Assembly (NCBI GenBank): GCA_004292985.1
Contig: RDXT01000580.1
Location: 1-8,619 of the forward strand
Origin: Bacteroidota bacterium
GTDB taxonomy: Bacteria > Bacteroidota > Bacteroidia > J057
DNA: 8,619 nt
Reading direction: 5' to 3'
Shown piece after piece: positions 1 through 6,149 of this stretch. A program made the position numbers and the translations under genes. Each line of letters opens with the position of its first letter. Position 1 is the stretch's first letter. The notes beneath the pieces are model-generated. The model made no database searches. It worked only from the letters and a program-made list of their open reading frames with translations, and was not told the origin of the DNA.

Positions 1-680
1 AGTTCGAGGATGGACAAAAAGCAGAATACGGCATAGATGCGGTCGCCTTCTTCCAGCACCACCGACACAAAGTCTATCCGGTGGCTGCGCTGCACCAGGT
101 CCATCAGGCGGGATTTCACCTCGTCCACGGTGTAGGGATATTTCCGGATCACGTGGCGGGGTTTCTGGAGTTTGTCGTGGTGTTTTTCCCAGACCCGCTT
201 GAAGGTGCGCATGAGGCTATAGAGGTCCAGCCCGTAGAGTTCTTCCTCCACACCTGCCGGAGGGATCACTTCTTTTTCCTCGTGCAGCACATTTCCCCGG
301 AGCTGCCTGCGGGCCTGCTCCTCTTCGAGCTGCACAATCTGCGCAATAACCTCTTTGTAGCGTTTGTACTCCAGCAGCCGCTGCACCAGTTCCTGGCGCG
401 GATCCACCTCTTGTCCCTGCTCATTCAGCTCAGGGCGCGGGAGCAACATCCGGGCCTTGATCCGCATGAGGGTCCCGGCTACGAGGATAAATTCGGCGGC
501 CAGTTCGATATTCATCTCCTGCAGGGCATGGAGGTAGGTGAGAAAATCCTTTGTTACCCGCGCAATGGGGATGTCGTGAATATCGAGTTCGTCCCGCTCG
601 ATAAAGAAGAGCAGGAGGTCAAACGGCCCGTCGAACTGGGGCAGGTGAATGCGATAGGTTTCTTCAGCCGGAGAAGTCAT
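1..680 (-). CDS. scpA: Segregation and condensation protein A (ScpA), 3' end missing
   Basis: ScpA is the kleisin subunit of the bacterial SMC-ScpA-ScpB condensin, which bridges the SMC heads and helps compact and segregate the chromosome in the cytoplasm. The ATG at 680-678 opens a frame that stays open to the window edge, giving 226 residues; family members are usually about 240-270 residues, so only the end is lost. The N-terminus carries the typical ScpA signature: FDGPFDLLLFFIERDELDI near residues 16-34, then AAEFILVAGTLMRIKARMLLP near residues 61-81. The remainder, with charged helices around 95-130 and a C-terminal winged-helix part starting near 185, also fits. It starts 24 bases after the stop of the TPR membrane protein, with no promoter or terminator seen between them, so co-transcription with the sigma operon is likely. 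No clear ribosome binding site is visible, which is usual in this phylum. Identification is from family knowledge of these motifs. Confidence 0.95.
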   Translation of the reverse strand, partial: MTSPAEETYRIHLPQFDGPFDLLLFFIERDELDIHDIPIARVTKDFLTYLHALQEMNIELAAEFILVAGTLMRIKARMLLPRPELNEQGQEVDPRQELVQRLLEYKRYKEVIAQIVQLEEEQARRQLRGNVLHEEKEVIPPAGVEEELYGLDLYSLMRTFKRVWEKHHDKLQKPRHVIRKYPYTVDEVKSRLMDLVQRSHRIDFVSVVLEEGDRIYAVFCFLSILE

Positions 681-704
681 CGCCGCAAGATACGAAACCG
701 AATC

Positions 705-1949
705 TTACTTTTGCGCATCGAGCATCGCCTGAGCTTCAAGGGCGTATTTTCCGCCATTTACCACGATCTCCATCAGGAGTTTGCGGGCGCTGCTTTTGCG
801 GCCCAGCGCTGCATAGCTGCGGGCCAGGTCCCAGCGGGCCTCTTCCTGCCAGCGGGTTTCGGTGAGGCCGATGGTTTTGCGAAGCAGCGGAATCGCCTGC
901 GCATATTGCCCCTGCAGGTAGGTGATGTGGCCGACATAGTAGGTGGCCACCACATGCTCAGGCACACCAATCAGCACCTCCTCAAATTTGTCTTTGGAGG
1001 CGGCATAGTCTTTTTTCTCATACAGGGCCAGCGCCTCGGTGAGCAGGTCTGTAATCCCCTGGGTTTTGAGCAGCTCCCCCCTGCGGCGCTCATCATCGCT
1101 CATGGCGGGAATGCTGAGGACATCCGCCTGTTTTTTTTCTGAATAGGTCTGTTTTTCCAGCTTCTTTGTCTGATCTGTTTCGCGGGAGCTGTTGCTGGCA
1201 TCGTCGTAGCTGAGTTCGGGCAGCACGCCCTCATAGGTTTCTGCCTCCTGGTGGAGCGAAGGAGCGGGTTTTGTGGCGGAGGTAACAGGGGCCGCGGCCG
1301 CAGGAGAAGAGATTACTATATCCGGCGTTTGGGAAGAGACATCTTCCGTGCGCCTCGTTGCCTCCTGTTCTCTGGTAGGCGGAAGGGCGCGTATGCTTTT
1401 TTCCGGGTCTGCAGGGGGTAGTGTCTCTACCTGTCGGGCGGCAGACGGATCTTCCTGCTGCATTTCCGGGGCGGAGAGGCTGGGTGACGTAGCGGGCAGG
1501 GTGGCGGTATTACCTAACACCTGCGGATCGCCGGGCGACTCTGCTGTGGCGATCTGCTCGGTGAGCGCCGGAGCGGGTGCCTGCGCCTGCCGGAGGATAT
1601 ACACCGATACCCACAGGATGCTGGCGGCAGCGGCGGCTACCAGCAGGTAATTCATATAGGGCTGCGCATGAACGCGCGATTTGCGCTTGGTGAGTTTTTC
1701 GCGCTGGGCGACACGTGCCCCGGCGATGCGGCTGCGGGCCTGGCCTCTGATCCGGCTCACAGCCAGCTCCATCGTGTGGGTGTCGGGCACTTCCTCCAGC
1801 CCCTCGATGGCATCGGCGAGCAGGGGGTCCTCTGCCGCCTGCTCTGTAAGCTGCCGCGCCGCGTGTGCGTCAAGGCTTCCTTCTTTCAGCCGCCGGAGCT
1901 GCTGAAAGGAAGAGAGCTGATCCGCAGATATGTCTTTTTCTTCTTCCAT
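705..1949 (-). CDS. Single-pass membrane protein with anti-sigma-like N-terminus and C-terminal TPR repeats
   Basis: This 414-residue protein has four parts. Residues 1-60 are acidic and helical and contain LKEGSLDAHAARQL followed by DPLLADAIEGLEE, a pattern common at the N-terminus of Bacteroidota anti-sigma and TonB-like membrane proteins. Residues 60-98 are very basic. One membrane helix spans about 100-119 (NYLLVAAAAASILWVSVYIL). A long linker rich in Pro, Ala, Ser, Thr and Glu runs to about 290 and includes a Lys-rich patch near 262-274. Residues 300-410 form about three tetratricopeptide repeats. The basic stretch before the helix predicts a cytoplasmic N-terminus and periplasmic TPRs. 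There is no cysteine, so this is not a zinc-binding (ZAS) anti-sigma domain. It starts 10 bases after the sigma-factor stop, which supports a role as the cognate membrane anti-sigma or sensor; that role is inferred. A general TPR scaffold is the alternative. Confidence 0.8.
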   Translation of the reverse strand: MEEEKDISADQLSSFQQLRRLKEGSLDAHAARQLTEQAAEDPLLADAIEGLEEVPDTHTMELAVSRIRGQARSRIAGARVAQREKLTKRKSRVHAQPYMNYLLVAAAAASILWVSVYILRQAQAPAPALTEQIATAESPGDPQVLGNTATLPATSPSLSAPEMQQEDPSAARQVETLPPADPEKSIRALPPTREQEATRRTEDVSSQTPDIVISSPAAAAPVTSATKPAPSLHQEAETYEGVLPELSYDDASNSSRETDQTKKLEKQTYSEKKQADVLSIPAMSDDERRRGELLKTQGITDLLTEALALYEKKDYAASKDKFEEVLIGVPEHVVATYYVGHITYLQGQYAQAIPLLRKTIGLTETRWQEEARWDLARSYAALGRKSSARKLLMEIVVNGGKYALEAQAMLDAQK

Positions 1950-1959
1950 GGGTTCTCGT

Positions 1960-2553
1960 TCAATCGCCAGCGCCTGTTTCGAGGTACTTTTGCAGATTGC
2001 GTTTTCCGTTTTGAATGTAACTTTTCACTTGTTTCATGCTGTAACCGGTACTTTCCGCCACCTCCTGATAGCTTTTTTGCTGCAGAAAAAAGAGCTCTAC
2101 GCAGACCCGCTGCTCATCGCGAAGCTGGGTAATGGCTTTTTCCAGCCGCACGATATGGACCTCGCGCATTTCTCCATCCTCTTCAAGATCAATAAATGTC
2201 GCGGATTCCATAACCGCCTGCCGCGAAGAGTGAAATTCATCGGCGCGCTGCTGGAGGCGCTTGCGCTTTTCGATATGCGCCAGGCAGTGGTGGCGGATCA
2301 CGGTGTGCAGCCAGTAGCGGAAACGGCTGACTTCGTAGCGCTTGAGGTCGTTCATCAGCTTTTCAAAAATCTGCATGCTCAGGTCCTCACTTTCCATGGA
2401 ATCCTTCACATATTTCATGCAGACCAGATAGACCATGTGGGCATAGCGCTCATACAGTTCGCCCAGACATGCCGGATCTTCTGACTCCCGGTAGCGGGCA
2501 GCCAGTTCCTCATCGCTCATCTGGTTTATATCCCTGCGCTTGCGAAAAAACAT
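1960..2553 (-). CDS. RNA polymerase sigma-70 family factor, ECF-like
   Basis: The product is a compact sigma factor of 197 residues with region 2 and region 4 only. Region 2 lies at about 33-100 (LYERYAHMVYLVCMKYV, then FRYWLHTVIRHHCLAHI). Region 4 lies at about 135-192, with a helix-turn-helix over SYQEVAESTGYSMKQVKSYI that would contact the -35 element. I prefer the ATG at 2553-2551 because GGAAGG lies about 8 bases upstream; the frame can be extended to a TTG at 2583 (207 residues), and an ATG at 2520 is also possible. It would redirect RNA polymerase to a specific gene set, whose members cannot be read from this window. The next gene downstream encodes a membrane anti-sigma-like protein, the usual partner arrangement. 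No good TTTG / TAnnTTTG promoter was found between the upstream terminator and this start, so either a non-consensus promoter or readthrough is needed. Confidence 0.93.
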   Translation of the reverse strand: MFFRKRRDINQMSDEELAARYRESEDPACLGELYERYAHMVYLVCMKYVKDSMESEDLSMQIFEKLMNDLKRYEVSRFRYWLHTVIRHHCLAHIEKRKRLQQRADEFHSSRQAVMESATFIDLEEDGEMREVHIVRLEKAITQLRDEQRVCVELFFLQQKSYQEVAESTGYSMKQVKSYIQNGKRNLQKYLETGAGD

Positions 2554-2604
2554 GACATCCTTCCGGAGAAAGCCGTTAATCAAGCCAATTTACGATAAAT
2601 GCTC

Positions 2605-2640
2605 AAAAAAGTAAGCCGGATTTCTGTGCGAAACCCGGCT
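2605..2640 (-). terminator. Rho-independent terminator of the caspase gene
   Basis: Read on the minus strand, two 10-base arms (2640-2631 AGCCGGGTTT and 2623-2614 AAATCCGGCT) flank a 7-base loop. Three bases later comes a run of six T (2610-2605). The single imperfect position is a G-U wobble in the minus-strand RNA but an A-C mismatch in a plus-strand RNA, so the hairpin is better formed in the direction of the caspase transcript. It lies 24 bases after the caspase stop and about 60 bases before the sigma-factor start. It could also act as an attenuator for the sigma operon. Confidence 0.75.
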
Positions 2641-2664
2641 CAGTCAAAAGAGTGTGTCTTTCTT

Positions 2665-4461
2665 TTAGTTTTTGCGGATAAATACGAAGACTCCGCCATC
2701 GTCTCCGGCCTGTTTCAGGGGGCTTCCCTGCGGGCTTTGGGAGGTGCTCTGGTGTACGAGGTAGCCTACGGCATCAATCACTTCGCTGGCCAGCAGGCGG
2801 GGCTTGGTGTTGTTGCGCAGATAACGGATGAGGTATTTGGCAAAAGGGCTATTTTGTCCGGGCTGGCCGTCCCATACTTTTTCGATGTCGCCGGAGGTGA
2901 AGGCCCAGCGGGAGCGCGACTCTTCATTTACCGGACCCCGGTAGGTGGCAAACAGCGAACCTGAGTAGCAGGCATCTGCAATCAGCAGCGTGTGGTGGCT
3001 GTTGATGGTGCGCAGATAGTCGTGGATGGTCGAGTTCAGGATATAATCCGGCACTTTGTTGAGGCGGGCATCCGAAGGCACCCAGTATCCCAGCTTCGAA
3101 TTTTCGTCGTAATACCCGTGGCCTGCATAGTAGATGAGCAGGTTGTCGTTTTCGGTCAGTTTTTCCTGAAGGGTTTCGAGCGTTTCGAGGATTCCTTCGC
3201 GGGTGGCCTGCTCATTGTACAGGGAGATAATGTGGTCAGCATCAAACTGATACATATCCACCAGGGTCTGGGCCACGTCTTTGCAGTCTTTTACGGCATT
3301 GTGGAGCTTGTTCCAGTTCTGGTACTCGTTGATACCGATGACCAGCAGGTAGCTGCTGCCTCCGCGGCTGACATCGGGGCTGCCCATCAGTCCGGAATTG
3401 TTGCTCAGCGGAGCTGTAGTAGCAGGCTTGGCAGGTGCCGGATTGCTTTCGTAGAGCGGCTCCTGCGGTTTTGGGAAATTCTGGAAATTCTGTGTGTAAG
3501 CCTGGGTATTTTCCGGGCTATAGGCCAGAAACACCCGCTGGTTGGAGACATTGTTGTAGCGGTCTTTGGCGGCAATGTCTATGCGGGTAACTCCTTCGGG
3601 CAGGCTCAGCGATGCTGTGAAGAGGCCGCTTTGGGAGATGGTGATCGGCTGGCCATTGATGCTGAGGCTGTTGATCCCCGAAGCGTCATATACTTTGCCC
3701 CGGATGATCTGATAGCGCTCTGTCAGATACACGGTATCCATTTCAGTTACTGCAGGCTCGATCAGTGAAATCTGCGGTCCGGTGTTGTCGCTGGTTTTCA
3801 GCTCGGATATCCGCATAAAATCCACTTCCACTGCCATATTGCCTCCCATCATAAAGCCGACATCGCTGCCGTACAGAGGCTGGGCGGGCATTTTGGCAAC
3901 CAGTTCCTGATTGATGAAAAAATACCACTGATCGGCAGCCTTGCGCACCATCAGCGAATTGTAGGAAAAGCGGTTCAGGTAGCGGCAAGCCTCCCAGGGC
4001 TTTACTTCGTAGGAGCGGCCACGGTCGTTGCGGAGAATGGTAAAATTTCCTCCTGCATTAAACTGAAAGCTGTATTCATTTCCCCGGCTGTCCCGTCCGA
4101 AAACCAATCCGGCGGGGCTGCCCTCTTCACCTTTTATATAGCGAAGGCGAACCTCCATTTCATAGTTACCACTTCCATCTACTGCCACCGGACGGTGCTT
4201 GGAGCAGAGCTGCGAAGTGAGCGAGGCGCAATAATAATCTCCTTCTTCGATCCGTTCACTGAGATAGAGCGAACCCATATCCCATTTGTTCCGGTTGTCT
4301 TCAAAATCGTCCTGGAACACGGCCTGTTTATCACGGTCCGGTACACCGTAATAGTTAGCGGGCTCCCATGTGACCTGCGCCTGTGAAGCGAGGCCAGAAA
4401 TCAAGAGAAAGGCAAGATACAGATTCCGGGTCAATACCGGCAGGTGATAGGGAAACTTCAT
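2665..4461 (-). CDS. Exported caspase-family (peptidase C14) protease with N-terminal sugar-binding-like and Ig-like domains
   Basis: The 598-residue product starts with a signal peptide (hydrophobic core about 14-25, likely cut after SQA at residue 28), so it should act outside the cytoplasm. Residues 45-222 resemble a LamG / concanavalin-like jelly roll (FQDDFEDNRNKWDMG, later QWYFFINQELVAKMP). Residues 228-315 look like a small Ig-like beta domain (VRGKVYDASGI-type pattern). A Pro/Ala-rich linker follows, about 318-368. The caspase fold spans 369-598 and begins YLLVIGINEYQNW. The catalytic dyad is visible: His448 in YYAGHGY and Cys498 in IADACYSGS, each after a hydrophobic strand, with the late SRWAFTSGD and SPFAKYLIRYL segments also present. 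Bacterial caspase homologues (orthocaspases) normally cut after Arg or Lys; specificity here is unknown. It has its own promoter and terminator and lies just upstream of a sigma / membrane anti-sigma-like pair. The caspase call is firm; the N-terminal domains and the target are inferred. Confidence 0.92.
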   Translation of the reverse strand: MKFPYHLPVLTRNLYLAFLLISGLASQAQVTWEPANYYGVPDRDKQAVFQDDFEDNRNKWDMGSLYLSERIEEGDYYCASLTSQLCSKHRPVAVDGSGNYEMEVRLRYIKGEEGSPAGLVFGRDSRGNEYSFQFNAGGNFTILRNDRGRSYEVKPWEACRYLNRFSYNSLMVRKAADQWYFFINQELVAKMPAQPLYGSDVGFMMGGNMAVEVDFMRISELKTSDNTGPQISLIEPAVTEMDTVYLTERYQIIRGKVYDASGINSLSINGQPITISQSGLFTASLSLPEGVTRIDIAAKDRYNNVSNQRVFLAYSPENTQAYTQNFQNFPKPQEPLYESNPAPAKPATTAPLSNNSGLMGSPDVSRGGSSYLLVIGINEYQNWNKLHNAVKDCKDVAQTLVDMYQFDADHIISLYNEQATREGILETLETLQEKLTENDNLLIYYAGHGYYDENSKLGYWVPSDARLNKVPDYILNSTIHDYLRTINSHHTLLIADACYSGSLFATYRGPVNEESRSRWAFTSGDIEKVWDGQPGQNSPFAKYLIRYLRNNTKPRLLASEVIDAVGYLVHQSTSQSPQGSPLKQAGDDGGVFVFIRKN

Positions 4462-4501
4462 ATACTAACCGTCTTTCGGAATTGTGCCTATAAATATTGA
4501 A

Positions 4502-4535
4502 CAAATATACAACTTTTAAAAAGCACTGGCTCAAA
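4502..4535 (-). promoter_or_regulatory. Bacteroidota-type promoter for the caspase gene
   Basis: On the minus strand a TTTG (-33 element, 4535-4532) is followed after 22 bases by TATATTTG (4509-4502), an exact match to the -7 consensus TAnnTTTG. The spacing is at the long end of the known range for the phylum. Transcription would start near 4495, leaving a leader of about 35 bases. The -33 element and spacer overlap a large inverted repeat (4518-4590). Confidence 0.65.
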
Positions 4536-4590
4536 TCTTTGCTGTGAAACAACTTCTGCAAAGTATGTACCAGATTTGGGGTGCTTTTTT
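4518..4590 (-). terminator. Nested inverted repeat, possible terminator of the acyl-CoA reductase gene
   Basis: The outer arms AAAAAGCAC (4518-4526) and GTGCTTTTT (4581-4589) pair over 9 bp. Inside them CAAATC (4532-4537) pairs with GATTTG (4573-4578), and TTTGC (4538-4542) pairs with GCAAA (4558-4562) around a loop of about 15 bases. A 10-base bulge remains on one side. T-runs end the element on both strands, so it could stop transcription in either direction; the only gene running into it is the reductase, whose stop is about 110 bases away. It may instead be an operator or a structured RNA, because it overlaps the caspase promoter. Confidence 0.4.
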
Positions 4591-4701
4591 CGCCTGAAAT
4601 CAAAAGGAACGCGTTGTGCAGACCTTATGCCAAAGGAATAATGATTTTCGCTCAATGCATGCACCAACACCCCTAAAATCTAACATTTCGGGATTCGTAT
4701 G

Positions 4702-5700
4702 TTACATTTTGCTTAAAATGAGCATCAGATCTTTTCCATCGGCAAAGTCATCTATCCGTGGAAACTGTGTGGTACCAAAGGCTGTGTCACGCCCGGCGAT
4801 ACACTGTATCTGGTCGCGCCAGGCTTCGATCATGGCTTCGGCAGCTATATCGTCCTGTATATCAATCACATATCCCACGCCCATCGCTGCGGAAGAAGGC
4901 TGCGTGGCTCTGAGCAGCAACATCGTTCCGGCATCGGTATAGGGCTGAGCGAGCAGTTTTCGCTGCGCCCGCTCCTGATCGAGCCGCTCCAGGTACAACG
5001 GATTTATCCGGTCGCGGCGGGCGTTTGTAAGTATTTTGGATAAACGTTCAATTTTTACCCCCGGCAACAGCAGAAAGTTGCTCACATTTCTACATCCCAG
5101 CCCATTGTATAACAAGACATCTTCGCATAAGGTCAAGAACTGCTTTTCGCTGTCTTCGGGCCGCAGCAATGCCATCGAAAATCGGTTTTTGCGGATCATG
5201 CGGGGTACATGGGCAAAAGCGGCCTCCAGATAGCGGGCCGTATTGTCGCTCCCGGTCGCCACGAGAAAGTCTATCTCCGGATCGGGGTTGCTGACTATAT
5301 CTATATAGGTGTCGAGTTCGGGAAGCTCGGCGATCCAGCTTTGCAGCAGCCAGCGCATGAGCACCTCGTCCTGGTGCGAAAGCCGCAGCACCACACGGTG
5401 CCCGCTCAGCAGGGTGATCATCACATCATGAAAGCCCACCAGTGGCAGGTTGCCGGCAGCGATGATGCCGATGCGCAGGGCTGCTCCGGGTCGCGGCGGG
5501 TACTTCTGGCGAAAGGCTTCGAGGCTCTTTTCCTGCATCCACAGGCGTACTCCCTGAAGGGCCGTTTGGATATAATAGTTTGTAAACCAGTGATTTGCCT
5601 CCAGCGCGGCCAGCAATACGGGGGTCGGGGGGCCAGAAGTGCCGATCTTTTGACCCAGCCTGATCAGCGAGGCGGCTACCTTGTCCTGCCAGATACTCAT
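4702..5700 (-). CDS. LuxC-like acyl-CoA reductase
   Basis: LuxC-family enzymes belong to the aldehyde dehydrogenase superfamily and reduce acyl-CoA (or an acyl thioester) to an aldehyde with NAD(P)H through an acyl-cysteine intermediate. At 332 residues this is shorter than true LuxC (about 480) and is the compact form found in Bacteroidota. Visible landmarks are RIGIIAAGNLPLVGFHD (76-92, nucleotide-fold entry), DFLVATGSDNTARYLEAAF (144-162), the NRFSMALL segment (172-179), and NGLGCRNVSNF (199-209) with the probable catalytic Cys203. There is no signal peptide or membrane helix, so it should be cytosolic. No luxA, luxB, luxD or luxE is nearby, so bioluminescence is not suggested. It is divergent from a ferredoxin gene, 101 bases apart; the pairing may reflect shared redox chemistry. 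Substrate unknown. Confidence 0.82.
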   Translation of the reverse strand: MSIWQDKVAASLIRLGQKIGTSGPPTPVLLAALEANHWFTNYYIQTALQGVRLWMQEKSLEAFRQKYPPRPGAALRIGIIAAGNLPLVGFHDVMITLLSGHRVVLRLSHQDEVLMRWLLQSWIAELPELDTYIDIVSNPDPEIDFLVATGSDNTARYLEAAFAHVPRMIRKNRFSMALLRPEDSEKQFLTLCEDVLLYNGLGCRNVSNFLLLPGVKIERLSKILTNARRDRINPLYLERLDQERAQRKLLAQPYTDAGTMLLLRATQPSSAAMGVGYVIDIQDDIAAEAMIEAWRDQIQCIAGRDTAFGTTQFPRIDDFADGKDLMLILSKM

Positions 5701-5765
5701 GGGGTGCGGGGGGTGAGTGATAAAAACATTTCGATCCGAAAGGGGGTTAAGACTGTACGTTGTAT

Positions 5766-5773
5766 TATATTTG
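5766..5773 (+). promoter_or_regulatory. -7 box for the ferredoxin-gatB transcript
   Basis: TATATTTG matches TAnnTTTG exactly and is identical to the -7 box of the caspase promoter. Transcription would begin near 5780, giving a leader of about 20 bases before the ATG at 5802. No TTTG or TTG lies at the right distance upstream, so the -33 element is weak or the promoter needs an activator. Confidence 0.5.
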
Positions 5774-5777
5774 CAGC

Positions 5778-5785
5778 CAAATTTA
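5778..5785 (-). promoter_or_regulatory. -7 box for the acyl-CoA reductase gene
   Basis: On the minus strand TAAATTTG (5785-5778) matches TAnnTTTG exactly and would start transcription near 5771, with a leader of about 70 bases. It is the only such match upstream of the reductase. A -33 TTTG is not visible; that position falls at the start of the ferredoxin coding sequence. Confidence 0.4.
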
Positions 5786-5801
5786 CATAAGTGTTTTCAG
5801 T

Positions 5802-6149
5802 ATGGCTATCATGATCACGGATGAGTGCATCAACTGCGGTGCATGCGAGCCCGAGTGTCCGAACAATGCGATCTATGAGCCGGGTGTGCCCTGGAAGTTT
5901 TCTGAAGGAAGCGGCCTGAAAGGCACCATCACCCTGCCCGACGGCCAGGAAGCAGATGCCGACGACGATCAGGACCCTGTTTCGGACGATGTGTATTATA
6001 TTACTCCCTACAAATGTACGGAATGTGTCGGCTTTCACGAAGAGCCGCAGTGCGCCGCAGTCTGCCCGGTAGATTGCTGTGTGCCGGACCCCGACTATGT
6101 GGAGTCAAAGGATGATCTGCTTGCCAAAAAAGAATGGCTGCACATCTGA
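5802..6149 (+). CDS. 2[4Fe-4S] ferredoxin, Alvin-like
   Basis: This 115-residue acidic protein carries single electrons between cytosolic redox enzymes. Two cluster motifs are complete: CINCGACEPECP (Cys 9, 12, 15, 19) and CTEC-x8-CAAVCP (Cys 72, 75, 84, 88). The x8 spacing in the second motif is the hallmark of the Alvin-like ferredoxins, which often have low and widely separated potentials. By family rule, Cys 9, 12, 15 and 88 hold one cluster and Cys 72, 75, 84 and 19 the other. The roughly 50-residue stretch between motifs, with an Asp-rich segment around 51-63, is longer than in small clostridial ferredoxins. I start it at ATG 5802 because MAIMITDECINCG is the usual family N-terminus; an upstream ATG at 5760 lies before the promoter box. 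It overlaps gatB by 16 bases and is divergent from the reductase. Its redox partner is not identifiable here. Confidence 0.93.
   Translation: MAIMITDECINCGACEPECPNNAIYEPGVPWKFSEGSGLKGTITLPDGQEADADDDQDPVSDDVYYITPYKCTECVGFHEEPQCAAVCPVDCCVPDPDYVESKDDLLAKKEWLHI

Larger units (their letters stand above)
4462..4701. other. Intergenic region between the caspase and acyl-CoA reductase genes
   Basis: This 240-base stretch is the largest gene-free gap in the window. It is more A/T-rich than its surroundings. The part next to the caspase gene holds the promoter (4502-4535) and the nested inverted repeat (4518-4590). In 4591-4701 I see only an ATGCATGCA-like short palindrome near 4655 and no convincing gene, RNA or promoter. 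Two short minus-strand frames across the region (60 and 82 codons) lack any recognisable features. Confidence 0.6.

Noticed and set aside
81..1142. 353-codon plus-strand open frame
   Set aside because: It lies antisense to scpA and the TPR gene, both of which have clear family features. Its translation shows no domain or sensible composition.
1930..2484. 184-codon plus-strand open frame
   Set aside because: It is antisense to the sigma factor gene, whose conserved regions are clear; nothing in the plus frame is recognisable.
2554..2583. TTG start extending the sigma factor by 10 residues
   Set aside because: A rarer start codon with no ribosome binding site, while the ATG at 2553 has GGAAGG at good spacing.
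2992..3768. 258-codon plus-strand open frame
   Set aside because: It is antisense to the caspase gene, including the catalytic region; a shadow of GC-rich codon use.
2665..4461. CRISPR-associated caspase system (Craspase-like)
   Set aside because: No repeats, cas genes or gRAMP-like effector are present, and the caspase here carries a signal peptide.
4355..4670. Two short minus-strand frames (82 and 60 codons) in and near the caspase upstream gap
   Set aside because: They overlap the promoter, the inverted repeat and the start of the caspase gene in another frame, and show no domain, signal peptide or start context.
4702..5700. Bioluminescence locus
   Set aside because: Only a LuxC-like reductase is present; no luciferase, transferase or synthetase gene lies in the window, and the protein is much shorter than true LuxC.
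5760..5801. Upstream ATG that would lengthen the ferredoxin by 14 residues
   Set aside because: It precedes the -7 box, so it would not be in the transcript; the family N-terminus begins at MAIMITDECINCG.
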